Below are positions 23,008 to 34,051 of a stretch of 64,000 nt of DNA, piece by piece. Each line of letters opens with the position of its first letter. The first letter of the stretch is position 1. The position numbers and the translations under genes were made by a program. Origin of the DNA: Mariannaea sp. PMI_226. Lineage: Eukaryota; Ascomycota; Sordariomycetes; Hypocreales; Nectriaceae. Under the pieces are notes generated by a model. That model was not told the DNA's origin, searched no databases, and worked only from the letters and a program-made list of their open reading frames with translations. Location of the stretch: positions 186,001 through 250,000 of the forward strand of contig JANFOG010000008.1 in NCBI GenBank assembly GCA_024336345.1, read 5' to 3'.

Positions 23008-24223
23008 ATGCGCTCTGCTCTTGTTCTAATCTCCTTTGCTGGTGTTGCCTTTTCCCAGAGCGGTCCTTGGGGCCAATGTGGAGGGCAAGGCTGGAATGGT
23101 GCAACGACTTGTGTGGCTGGCTATACATGCACTTACTCAAACCCCTATTACAGCCAATGCCTTCCTGGCACAAATTTGCCATCTACTACACTGGCAACTA
23201 GCACTTCTTCAACTGCATCCGCAACTGTACACCCTTCTGATGGCGCATGGTGGCTCGGATCCAATGAGTCTGGAGCGGAATTTGGAGAGGGCACGTTACC
23301 TGGCACATGGGGAATCAACTATATTTTCCCTAGCCTGTCAGCGATTGATGTGAGTCACACAAAAACACATGAAGAATCGAAGACAAGAAGCTCATTAATT
23401 ATCGACTAACCTCGATCAGACCCTACGCGCTCAAGGTTACAATACCTTTCGCATTCCATTTAGGATGGAGAGACTAACGCCTAATTCCATGACTGGTGCT
23501 TTCAACACCGCTTACCTCAAGAATTTGACCGATGTCGTCAATCACATTACCCAAAACGGTGGCTGGGCTGTCGTAGACCCCCACAACTATGGTCGCTTCT
23601 TTGGCAACATTATTACGGACACTGGGGCTTTCAAGACTTGGTGGCAGAATCTTGCAAGCCAATTCAAGTCCAACAGTAATGTCATTTTCGATACTAATAA
23701 CGAGTACAATGGAATGGATCAGACACTGGTACTCAATCTCAATCAGGCGGCTATCAACGGAATCCGAGCTGCTGGTGCTACAACGCAGTATATTTTTGTT
23801 GAGGGTAATCAGTGGTCTGGCGCGTGGTCTTGGACTAGTGTCAATGACAACATGAAAGCGCTCACTGATCCTCAAAACAAGATCGTATACGAAATGCATC
23901 AGTATCTTGACTCTGACAGCTCCGGTACCTCTTCCACATGTGTTTCAACAACCATTGGAGTTGAGAGGCTCACAGCCGCTACGAGCTGGTTGCGAACGAA
24001 CGGCAAGATCGGTATAATCGGGGAATTTGCTGGTGGAGCCAACAGCCAATGCCAAGCGGCGGTCAAGGGTATGCTAGACCACCTTAAGGCCAATAACGAT
24101 GTTTGGAAGGGTGCCTTATGGTGGGCAGCTGGGCCGTGGTGGGCAAACTACATCTTCAGCTTCGAGCCTCCAAGCGGGACTGGCTACCAGTCCTACAACT
24201 CTCTCTTGAAGGGGTATGCATGA
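23008..24223 (+). CDS. GH5 endo-beta-1,4-glucanase with N-terminal CBM1
   Basis: Two exons (23008-23349, 23420-24223) give 381 residues. A signal peptide ([16 protein letters not shown]) leads into a family 1 cellulose-binding module ([17 protein letters not shown] to YYSQCLPG), a Ser/Thr linker rich in likely O-glycosylation sites, and a GH5 catalytic domain. The acid/base is Glu209 in FDTNNEYNG and the nucleophile is Glu316 in [16 protein letters not shown] near the end is typical of these fungal enzymes. It is secreted and cuts internal bonds of cellulose. The length and all key residues are intact. Expression is presumably under cellulose and carbon-catabolite control, but I did not identify binding sites with confidence. 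Confidence 0.94.
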
Positions 24224-24701
24224 TTGGGTATATAGCCATGGGGTCGTTGCCTGAGACATCCAGTACGACAGTATTTGGAGAGACAGGGCGATACTCGTAC
24301 AGGACATTCGTTTCAAATGTACCCTGGGTTCAGCTCTCTCTTTCACATCCCAGGTGCAAATGCATTTTACTTCAAACCTTTCTGAAACGGCTACTGAACT
24401 CATGGTGTTGCTTTGAAAGACAAGCCTTGCTGCTTGGTAGTATGGGATGCCGTGACTTAGCACCAGATCAACAAGCTTTTTAGGCAGAGAGAATGAATTG
24501 AGTTTATTGTCATGTTTTCTGTTAGGATTAATTTTTTTAGCTGACATAAATACACTGTCAATTATTTCTTCCTGTGATGGAAACAATGCTACAACGTGTT
24601 GTGTTTGTTCCTGATGCAGTGCAAGCATATATATATAGGTTTTTACATAAACGTTCTTGACCAAGAAGACACACACTCTCTTGGACATTCGACCGGTCTA
24701 T
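24224..24701. other. Convergent 3' spacer
   Basis: The open frames here lack features and overlap the ends of the cellulase; I treat the stretch as the facing 3' regions of the cellulase and protease genes. Confidence 0.45.
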
Positions 24702-26075
24702 CTAGTTAAGATTCTTCTTAGCCCATCCTAAACGCGTATTTCCACCATCAAAAACTACGAATGCAGCTTTCAAAGCAATATCACCAAAGATATTGACACC
24801 AATACTATCACTGGGCTGAAGTCCACCAAAGCACGACTCCGAGTCCTGCCCTAGGCTTCCTGATCCTCCCCATTCTCCATAGTCTTCTCCATAGTCACCT
24901 CCATAGTCATCTCCATACTCGTTCCCAAAGTCATTTCCATGGCCACTTCCAGAGTGGCCACCGAAGCCATGCGCAGATCTCTTGGCGTAAGTTCCGTCCG
25001 TCGCGGCATAATTCATGTATTGGGCCGGGATGGTAATCTCAGCATCTCCGACCAAAAAGGTAAATGATGGAAGGTCTGCGTTGCACGGGAAGACATAACC
25101 ACCCGCTGAGCTGTCATAACGTGCGCCCTCTACTTGGGAATAGTACGCCTCGTTGACGGTATCTGGTAACATGAGCAGAGTTGTCCCTGTATCAGCGATG
25201 CCTGAGATGGATGATCTAGACATGGATCCGCTTCCCACAGCATAGCCAGCGGCGGTGAATGCCCAAAACCCGTCAGAATCGTCAACTGGAGTATAAGAAA
25301 TTTTTCCAGTGTATGACGAGGCATTGATAAATCCAAAATTGTATGTTCCAGGAGCATCTTGTCGAAGGTCGGCAGTGAATAATTTCTGAGTCAGTTGAGA
25401 AGCAGCGATATCGAAGAAAGTTTTCTGCTTCTGTGGAGTAACTGTATTGATCGAACTGAATCCAAGCCCCAGAAGACCATCAAGGTTTGTCTCGGCTATG
25501 AAGGTATCGGATACAGTCTCAGCAGCCTCGACCGCCTGATTGCTCACAGTAAGGCCACCAATAGTGACTTTGTCTGTGAAGACATTACCGGAAGATGAAC
25601 TTCCATCACCATACTTAATAGACCATGAGGCACCCGTCAACTGTTTGGAGGTACTGCTTTGTCCCGGGTCGTATGTGTTGTGCCCATCACCTCCATTGGC
25701 TTCACTACTAAAGACCCAAAGGTCTGATGACCCAGTATCGAAGTCCAAGTTGAACGTTTTGGGAGGAGTCCCTATCTCCACGGGAGTGAGCCATTCGCTG
25801 TCATCCTTGGTTGGTGTATTGGCTGCGCTTCCAGAGTCACGGCGACTGTTGACGTTACCCATCTTGTTCACGGCAGCAAAAAGGTCATCTGGGAGGGGGG
25901 CGCCGTATTTTTTGTACGCCTTGGCTAGGGCCAGTGGCCCATTTCGATTGAACTTATCGTTCTTGACCTGCTCAACAGAGAACGAAGCATGCGTCAACGC
26001 AGATGCGGGGGCAGCAGAAACGAGCGTGGTAAAGGACAGACCAGCTGTAAGAAGAAAAGAGAACAATAGGCTCAT
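24702..26075 (-). CDS. Secreted aspartic protease (penicillopepsin-like) with an acidic Gly/Tyr insert
   Basis: One exon encodes a 457-residue A1 pepsin-type preproenzyme. A signal peptide (MSLLFSFLLTAGLSFTTLVS) and a propeptide are followed by the mature enzyme. The catalytic aspartates are Asp113 in DFDTGSSDLW and Asp295 in ADTGTTLL; the flap tyrosine is in the segment SIKYGDGSSSSG. Such enzymes degrade protein outside the cell at low pH. The odd feature is a low-complexity insert at about residues 366-412, rich in Gly, Asp, Tyr, Glu and His, with repeats of the form DYG-E/G/D. It sits in the C-terminal lobe just before the disulfide-forming Cys415 (SCFGGLQ). The longer frame to 26150 adds non-signal residues, so I start at 26075. 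Confidence 0.93.
   Translation of the reverse strand: MSLLFSFLLTAGLSFTTLVSAAPASALTHASFSVEQVKNDKFNRNGPLALAKAYKKYGAPLPDDLFAAVNKMGNVNSRRDSGSAANTPTKDDSEWLTPVEIGTPPKTFNLDFDTGSSDLWVFSSEANGGDGHNTYDPGQSSTSKQLTGASWSIKYGDGSSSSGNVFTDKVTIGGLTVSNQAVEAAETVSDTFIAETNLDGLLGLGFSSINTVTPQKQKTFFDIAASQLTQKLFTADLRQDAPGTYNFGFINASSYTGKISYTPVDDSDGFWAFTAAGYAVGSGSMSRSSISGIADTGTTLLMLPDTVNEAYYSQVEGARYDSSAGGYVFPCNADLPSFTFLVGDAEITIPAQYMNYAATDGTYAKRSAHGFGGHSGSGHGNDFGNEYGDDYGGDYGEDYGEWGGSGSLGQDSESCFGGLQPSDSIGVNIFGDIALKAAFVVFDGGNTRLGWAKKNLN
24875..24955 (-). repeat. Imperfect tandem repeat coding the protease insert
   Basis: On the plus strand, units of the type CCATAGTC-TCTCCATAGTC-ACCTCCATAGTC recur every 12-15 bases with drift. 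They encode the D-Y-G-rich run of the aspartic protease insert. A repeat of this kind can change length by slippage while keeping the frame. Confidence 0.6.
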
Positions 26076-27800
26076 ATTGGGTATTGAATACTTAAATAAG
26101 TTAATATGAGTGCCTTGAAATGAAAGCAGGGAACCTGAGCGGTTCAACAAAACATGAGAATAATTGAGTCAAAGGAGCGAGTGGAAGAGGAGCGGGTGGA
26201 AGTGAAGGTGAAGCATATGGTTGCACGACATCAAAGAAAATGGAAAATCGTTGCTTCATATCTTTGCGCTGCCAGAACATTTACATTCATTTCACCCAGT
26301 CGCCTACCAACATTCGCTCCCATCATAATAAGAGTGAAACAACAGGACGGCACATAAGATCCGCGTTGCCTGCAAAAACGGGTGCCCTTAATGTGACCAC
26401 TTTATATTCCACGAACTGTGTGAAACAGACGAAACATTATGCCTAGCCCTGTTCCTTTGATATGTGTTGGCTGTACAGTAGCAAGGGTTCTGTACATCGT
26501 GTTCCCCGTGCCTCTTCATTGGTTTTTGGCGTCAAGCAGCTCGGGAAATCGGCAAGCCAGGGAGAGGGCCAGAAGAGGATATGTCCATTGTCTGGAAAGG
26601 TATCGCATGTTGGCGCTGACTTGGAGCCGAAGAGTGTTCCAGGGCGGCGTGGTAGCTATGCAGGAACTGATCGACCATGCATTGTTAGACGATGCAGCAG
26701 AACGTTGCTTCAGAAAACCAGCTTGCAAACCATTGGTGGAGGATCGCCGGCGCAGCTGGTCACTCATTTGGAGAGAGGCAAATAAAGGCCAATAGTGGCT
26801 CCAGATGAGTTGAGACGCGTAAGTTGCAGGGATCATGCAGTGAGCTGGTCTTCAGCATGGCCCCTCCAAAACTTGGGATTTTAGATGGGATGGAGCACTT
26901 GTTTCGAAACATGATTAGAAAAGCCACATTTCTAAGGTCGCTGTATATGTGTGAAGTACCTAAAAAGGTTCTTATTCCAGCTCCTTGTCTTCATCTACTT
27001 GCAGCAGCTCCTCCAGCATCCCAATCTATTACCGACGGCCAGTGTCGGCTTCTGTGTCTCCGGTACACTTTCTATAATGTCCAATGCCAACAGCAACCCA
27101 TGAAGTAGCCTGTAATCGGGACGGTGAACGCGAAGTGCACAGAATGATTCGACTTCGACTGAGTGCAAGAAAAGATGGCCTTCTCAACATACATTGTTTG
27201 CTATTTATTAGAGTACTCGACGATCTAGCTCATCCTCCAGCATGGCAAAATATGTATACTAATACAAATTAGGTGGTGGAGGTGAAAAGACAGAACTAAC
27301 AGCGGCCAACTATTTTACTATTTCACTGACTGCTCCTACCTAGACCAAGGGATAAGACCAGGGGACAATTGAATACAACTCCCACAAGACGCCCTGAGAA
27401 ATGAATGACTTCTCCCATGTTGGAGAATTTGCAGCACCCACCTAATGCAGTCAGCCGAGCCGTCGTAGCCTATCATATCTAAATAGATCGTCAATGTTGT
27501 CCGGCTCCAAACCCTAAGCTATCTATATGAGCGAATGCTAATCCAAATTAGAGACTTTCCCTGGCATGATATGATATGTATTTTTTTTCAGGCCAAGAGT
27601 GTGCATAATTTTTGAGTCAAGCTATTTTCAGAGAGTAACAAGGCTCGCACCGTGTTGTCTCGAGAGCCGAGTTTCAATAGTGGTGATCTGTCCCATCGAT
27701 AGTAGGCGCACTAGATTTAGTTTCGATGTCTGTCTCATTTCATTGCGCTGTGAAAATTGAATGGCCCCTCTCATCTATTCCGAGCATTCAAGGTCGGAGG
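26076..27800. other. Long intergenic stretch without a supported gene
   Basis: Several plus-strand frames of 60-120 codons occur around 26439-27108, but they overlap one another in different frames and carry no domain. I see no convincing gene. Confidence 0.4.
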
Positions 27801-27823
27801 GCATCCACAGGTCTCATGATGAA

Positions 27824-27844
27824 TCCACCGGAGAATCCACCGGG
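27824..27844 (+). promoter_or_regulatory. Pair of CCACCGG elements (orphan pair)
   Basis: TCCACCGGAGAAT at 27824-27836 is followed at once by TCCACCGGGGTC starting at 27836. Both extended forms recur at 30970 and 30937 in the shared promoter of the sugar transporter and GH127 genes. No gene is recognised just downstream; a short frame with ATG at 28042 is the only start nearby. Confidence 0.45.
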
Positions 27845-28666
27845 GTCGGCTCATGGCCCCATCAGCCGATGTCTTCACATCAGCTGGCTTCTTTACCCCC
27901 GGATTCTTAGCCCCCACATCGTTCCATGATGCCCCCGCGCTTGTTGATCCCTAAATATTCGGGTGGCCACGGGTAGTTGTTGTTGTTGTGGATTTGTATA
28001 TTGTGTGTATGCTTGATTCACCCAGCTCAACTAGTTTTTGCCATGTCTGTGAGTAACACTGACAAAATGGACACCGAATTAGCTCATACATAAATATCCA
28101 TTATATAGCTACCTCTTTGCAGTCTTTCTAGACGATGTTCATTTCAGGATTGGCAATCCCATGTTGAATACTACCGTCATGATTGCTGTATTACAACAGC
28201 ACCGATTTACTTGGCGTTGGGCTCTAATTTTCTAGCCTGAAATTTCCAGAATACAGGGTACATGGCAACGTGGGTTGATGTGTGAAAAGCAAAGTTGTGT
28301 ATCAAAGCTACCATGTGCTATGCGAAACTTCATCCTCTATATATCCAGATAGGAGCCGCTGCCATTTCATTCTGGACTATCGAAGGCTTATCACCCTCCA
28401 TGTATCAGAATTCGGACTGATTAATCCTCAAAAATCTTCATTTCGAAGTATTTGGCTCAGCACTTCCTGAGATTTTGAGGTGAGGTGAGGAGAAGATAAT
28501 ATCAGACCAGCCTACATATTGAATCACCTATGTTCATTTGGAACGTGAAGGGCCGAAAAAGCGGATATCAATAGGGAGTACCCTAGAGTATAAATAAAAT
28601 AGCTACATTAAAACATCCACTTAGTTCCTAGATTGTGAAGAGAATGGGGAGCTCCTATTTCGGCGC
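27845..28666. other. Intergenic stretch downstream of the sugar transporter
   Basis: It has a GC-rich block with CCCCC tracts, a short GTT repeat near 27977-27988, and an ATG at 28042 followed by a GTGAGT donor-like site. The frame from that ATG stops after 16 codons and no continuing exon is evident. The rest is AT-rich and empty. Confidence 0.4.
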
Positions 28667-30654
28667 TCAGGCACTGTTTTCGAAGTGTTCAGAATCTTCC
28701 TGCCTCTTGACACCGTCTGCATCAACCATTTTCTCATTTTGATGAGCGAATTCTATTCACAGTTAGCATTTGAAGTACAGCTTAACAGATGACGTTTGGT
28801 GAGCACTTACGGTCGACTGTAGTGTACTTAAACTTCCTAGCTGGAACACGGTTGTCGAATAGCAGGTCAATTTCACCGAATGTGCGATCTTTGGTCTCGG
28901 GGAGACGGAACCAGCACCAGATGTTGCACAGAAGATTTGTACCGGCGTAGAAGAAGCCGGCCTTGGCCCCCCAGTTCCAAGCTAGCATACGGTCAGCCCA
29001 TGTCTTAAAATTTGGGACAGCTAGCTACCCAAGATATGAAAGATATTTTACTTACCAGTAGGAGAAAGCATTCTTGGAGTTATAGAGTTGTGCACAATGC
29101 CTGTGAGGTTGTAGACAAATCTGCCGATGGAAATCGTCTTATAGCGAAGTCTACCCGAGGGTGTTTCAGCAACAATGGGATAGCAAGCAGGTCCAATAGT
29201 GATCATGTTGCAAAGAGTGGAAATGACCAAGAGGATTCCAATGGCCAGCTGGGCGTTCTTCGTATCCGAGAAGCTGAGACCTCCAATAGTAACCAGACAG
29301 AAGAACATGAATAGCATTCCGGACATGTAGATTGTTGCGCGCCCCAGGTGAGGGAAGAGGAACCAACAAATGATGCCGCCGATGATATAGCAAGCAGAGA
29401 GAGAGATGTTAATGTCGAACGCCTGGAGTTCAGTGAAGCCCGCAGCCTCTAGGAAAACGACCGAGTATCCGAGAATCGCATTGCCACAGAGAATCTGAGC
29501 GGCCCAAACAACACAGTTCTGTTGAAGGATAATCAAGTTAGACGGATGTGCCAGAGTTGATAGCAACTTTTGATACTCACAATCTCGGTTCGTCGCAGAT
29601 TTGTGCCCTGGAAACATTCAAGAAATCCGGCGTCCTCGCTCTCTGATCTCTCAAGTGCTGTTGTGTGTCTAATGAGGGCTAGTGTCGCCTCAACCTCTTT
29701 CTCCTTCTCTGGCCCTTCACGATTGAGGCGCATCAAGCTCTTCCTTGCAACTTCAACCTGGCCTCGTCTAACGGCATTCCATGGAGATTCGGGAGCAAGG
29801 TACGCGCCAATGAAGAGAGGGATAGGCCATATCCACTGGAGGGCAAAAGGCAGCCGCCAACCAAGATCACCATCGACGTTGACTACTGCTCTCACGACTC
29901 CAGAGGAGAGAAGAATGCCGGCACCCCAGCACATGCAGACATACGCAGTAACATAGGGCCTGAGAACGGTGGGAACGACTTCGGATGCGTAACTAGTGGA
30001 GAGAGTCTGACAGGAATTAGCCACCAGAGTATTGAGCCAATTAAGGAGCATGACTTGCCTGGAATACACCCCACGAGATACCACACATGGCCTCACCCCA
30101 TGCCAAAATAGATAGAGATGGGGCAAAGACGGGGATGAAGATTGCTGCTGCCATCCAAGCCATGAAGAACATCATTGTAATTCGAGAACCAAAACGGTCT
30201 TGCGCCCAAGCATTGATGATGAGACCGGCAAGCTGGCCAACCAAGGAAGAGTTTGACAGCCCGGACTGCCATGCTGCTGGAATATTCTTCTCCCCGGTAG
30301 CAGTATCCAGCACACCAAAACGGTTTCTGAATTGTGTCTGACCATAAAACGAGGTGATCTAGAACGAAAGCCGTGTGGTCAATACCAAGACAGCCCAATA
30401 TTAGTTGGATCATACCAAGAGAGGCAACTTACAACCACAACATCATATCCTTCCATGATCAAACTTGTCGACAAAAACATGGCCCAGAATACGGCCTTCT
30501 TGTACTTCTTCAAGGCTTCGCGAACAGTCAACAGCCGGTCAGCGGCATCTCCCTCCTCAGCACGGTGAATAAGCTCGACAACAGTCGGATCATTCAGGTC
30601 AAAGCCTTTGAGCTCACGCTCAGTGGGGACGACCCTCTGCGATTCTGCCGCCAT
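28667..30654 (-). CDS. MFS sugar transporter (maltose/alpha-glucoside permease-like)
   Basis: Six exons (30654-30433, 30358-30059, 30006-29581, 29518-29056, 28981-28811, 28752-28667) give 555 residues with about twelve membrane segments. Marks of the sugar porter family are SLIMEGYDVVV in helix 1, a P-E-S-P-W segment after helix 6 (YLAPESPWNAVRRGQ), the YPIVAETPSGRLRYKT loop, SPTAWNWGAKAGFFYAG, and the closing RLPETKDRTFGEID. The substrate may be a plant-derived sugar or oligosaccharide, judged from the divergent GH127 gene with which it shares a promoter. The second intron uses a GC donor (AG/GCAAGT), the only one I found in the window. The longer frame to 30669 starts with GTG, so I use the ATG at 30654. 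Confidence 0.9.
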
Positions 30655-31805
30655 AGCTGGTACAGGCACGCTGGAATCTCAGATGTAAATTTAAGTTGAA
30701 GTTCTGACAAGAAACCTGGAGAAGAATCTGGAGAAGAATCTGGAGAAGCCTGGGGAAAGGGAATGGGGCTCGACTTCTGCAACCTGCCAAGGAGGGTATG
30801 GGACGATACATATACCTGTGCCGCTTAACTAGACGACTTGCAGGCCACGCTCGACCCCAAGCTGAGAGTGAGGAAGACTCATGCCATCAACAACGGTGGA
30901 GGGATGTCGTGTCTCTGCGAGCGAGTTCTCCGTAGATCCACCGGGGTCCAGGACGGGGGGCTAGATTTATCCACCGGAGAATTCCTGGCACGCGGAGCTT
31001 TGTGGCTTAAGTGTGAGCCTGCTATTGGCTGGGTCATGGAATTGCCCCTTGACCAACATGAGGGTAACCCCAGGTCTCGCCACCTCCAGTATTTGAACTG
31101 AATCCGGAGAATGTCAACGTACATGCCTTGCACCATACTGAATAAGACATTTGGCTAGCAAGGTTTGGTTAAGTTCATCCGGGGAAACGTGGCCACAAGT
31201 CGCTAGTCTCAATTGATCAGGATGATTGCAAATAAATCTCCGGCATTCATGTCGGCGTAGGATGGTGTTCAAAGCAGCTGGGGACTCAGCAAGCGCACGA
31301 ATAGGCATCTTGGTTCTCGTGGACAATCGTGCCCGGGCATCCACTCGACTTATATCGAGCAGCACAATTGGTTTCCTCGATATTCCCATGCCAATTACCC
31401 CGCCCCCGAATTCTGGGTGAACCGCTGGTTTTGCGGAGCATGTCATGCGAGAGTCACATATGGAGTCTTGGTCGCCCGCCGGACCATCTCTCAATGACTC
31501 TCGCTTCGCTCTCCGGTGGGATGAGCTATTCTGCTTTGAGGAATTTCAACAGGGGCTTTGACAGCCCGGCGGATTGCCTTGCATGCTGTCGGCAGTTGAG
31601 AGTGGGTTTAAAACGGGAAGACCGTCTCCCACCGGACCAATACAAATCTGCTGGGCATATGAAGCGCCTCTTGGAAGTCTTCTTGGGAACCTTGGAAGTC
31701 TTTGAGTCTTTAACAAGTGCGACGGGCGAGCTCGATCTCCAATAAATTCTCGCCAAGAATTCCTCATACTCAAAAAGTTGTCATTCGCTTGCTCACTACC
31801 CCAAG
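30655..31805. promoter_or_regulatory. Shared divergent promoter of sugar transporter and GH127 with four CCACCGG elements
   Basis: The 1.15 kb gap between the two divergent starts has no supported gene. It carries CCACCGG at 30938-30944, 30971-30977 and 31629-31635, and its reverse complement at 31513-31519. Two are embedded in longer matches to the pair at 27.8 kb. The CGG half-site suits a Zn2Cys6 regulator, and such a factor is encoded 4 kb away. Confidence 0.5.
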
Positions 31806-33896
31806 ATGTCGCATCCACAGCGCATTTTTCGCCAGACGACCTTCACGGGTAAGTCGATGCTTTCGACTCGGCGCTCAACCGTCTCTCGCACAACGGTTCG
31901 TACTCAGCTCGAGCAGCTGCGGTCGACAGGTCGCTATGAATGCTTCAACCTCAAATGGCAACCCATCTATTCTGACAAGTCGATGTGGCCGGTTCCTTTC
32001 CATCTTTTTTGGGATAGCGATATCGCGAAGTGGATTGAAGGCGCCTGCTACTTTTTGATTGAAGAGTACGATGCCGAGATCGACAGTGTGGTTCGCGAGC
32101 TTGTTGATATGATCAGAGGAGCTCAGCAGGAAGATGGCTACCTGAATGTGCATTACACCGTTGTTGAACCTGAGAAAAGGTGGTCGAACCTGAGAGACAT
32201 GCACGAACTGTAAGATATTGCTCAGTACCTGAGAGGCATGATTGCATTTTTGCTAACGAAATATCGTTTCAGATACAACGCTGGACACTTGATCGAAGCG
32301 GCTATAGCTCATAGCGAGTACTACAAGAATGATTTATTCACTGCGCCGATGGAGAAGTACATTTCTTTGATTCGAAAACAATTCGGTCCAAGCGAAGGTC
32401 AAACTCGTGGGTACCCAGGTCACCCCGAAATTGAGCTCGCTTTACTGCGATTCTATTCCACCACAGGCAGCACTGAGGCCTTGGAACTTGCTCAATACTT
32501 CTTGACAGAACGTGGTAATTCCAAGGGTCAGGACGGGAAGCATTACTATGACTGGGAGATGGAAAAGAGAGGCGACAGCGTCTACCTGCGACCAGACCCT
32601 TTCCCAGAGAGTCGGGCGCATTGGTACAGCCAAGCTCATCTTCCAATAGTTGAACAGCCTACAATTGAAGGACATTCCGTCCGAGCCCTGTATCTTCTCA
32701 CCGCTGTCGCCGACATGCTTCATCTTTCCCAGATTGACCAGAGAACTATTCCAAACTCGGAGAATTGGTCACAGGCTCTCTTCAGACTCTGGGACAATAT
32801 GGTCGACAAGAAAATGTACCTCACTGGAGGTGTTGGAGCAATCAAGCAGTGGGAAGGCTTCGGCATCGACTATTTCCTACCCCAAGGCACTGATGAGGGT
32901 GGTTGTTATGCTGAGACCTGTGCCTCCATCGCCGTCGTGATGCTGGCTGAGCGATTGCTACACCTTGATCTTGACGGTCATTACGCGGACATCATGGAAC
33001 TATGCCTGTACAACAACATTATGACGGCTATGAGCTTGGATGGCAAAGGTTTCACATATGTCAACCAATTGGCCAGCTCGGACAAGGACAAGAGCGGCCG
33101 CGAAGAGTGGTTCTGGTGCTCGTGCTGTCCACCTAACGTTACCAGACTTTTCGGGAGCCTTGGTGGCTATCTCTGGGATCATGGTATGGAGGGAGAGGCA
33201 GCCTTCATCAATGTCCATCTTTACACTAGCGCCGAGGTAACATTCGACGCGTCAGGATCACCCGTGACTTTGCGACAGCAGTCCAATTGGCCGTGGGAGG
33301 GCAACATTATGTTCACACTTTCTGCTCCATCGGCGTTGCAAACCACCATTCGGCTGAGACTGCCAGCTTGGTCCAACGGAGCGTATCTTCTTACGCCCTC
33401 GCCCGAGCCAGGTACTGTCAAAACAGAGAAGGGATACCTCCATCTCTCCCCTGACTATGTGGCAAAGAACCCAGCCTTTTCACTACAAGTCCTTGGCTTC
33501 GAGCCCCGGTACTTGTCACCTCATCGGTACACTAACCAGCGAACACTGAGTCTCGCCCGAGGTCCAATTGTCTACTGTGTCGAAGACTCAGACAATTCTT
33601 GGGAAGCCAACCATTTCAAGGACATTCTCATTACTACAGACTCCTCGGTATCAGAAGAGAGCCGCAAAGACGAGAAGACTGGGGAGGAATACATTGCCCT
33701 CCATAGTGTTTGCTGGGAAAGTTCCCCAACGAATCATGCTGCATTTTCCGCACCAGGCGACGCTACCAAGTCGAGGGATTTGACGTTTGTACCGTACTAC
33801 TTCAGAGCCAACAGAGGGGGCAAGGGACACATGAGAGTTGGCCTAATGAATGGCGGGAACAAGGCTGGTATTCTATTCCCTGAGAGGAGAGGCTAG
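31806..33896 (+). CDS. GH127 beta-L-arabinofuranosidase
   Basis: Two exons (31806-32209, 32273-33896) give 675 residues. The protein matches the GH127 family (former DUF1680), whose founding member releases L-arabinofuranose from beta-linked arabinooligosaccharides. The zinc-bound cysteine nucleophile site is intact: Glu349 and Cys351 in CYAETCAS, Cys419 and Cys420 in WCSCCPPNVTRLFGSLGGYL, with nearly the same spacing as in the bifidobacterial enzyme HypBA1. An alpha/alpha-barrel with repeated His-Leu-Ile-Glu-Ala-type helices is followed by beta-sandwich domains (LRLRLPAWSNGAYLL, SLARGPIVYCVEDSDNS). No signal peptide is seen, so it probably acts inside the cell on imported arabinosides. It converges on the regulator gene, with 155 bases between them. 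Confidence 0.93.
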
Positions 33897-34051
33897 GCTA
33901 TAGACTCTGGGTGGCTGTTGGCCCTCTATTACATACAATAGCTGAATTAGGGCAATTTTAAGAATCATCATAGACCACTTCCCACCTGCAAGTTACAGTA
34001 AAATCATTATTAAGACCTCTTCTCTATGATAAAGAGATCCTGATGGATCTG

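Noticed and set aside
26439..27108. Several overlapping plus-strand frames of 60-120 codons
   Set aside because: They overlap in different frames, share no domain and look like chance openings in GC-richer DNA.
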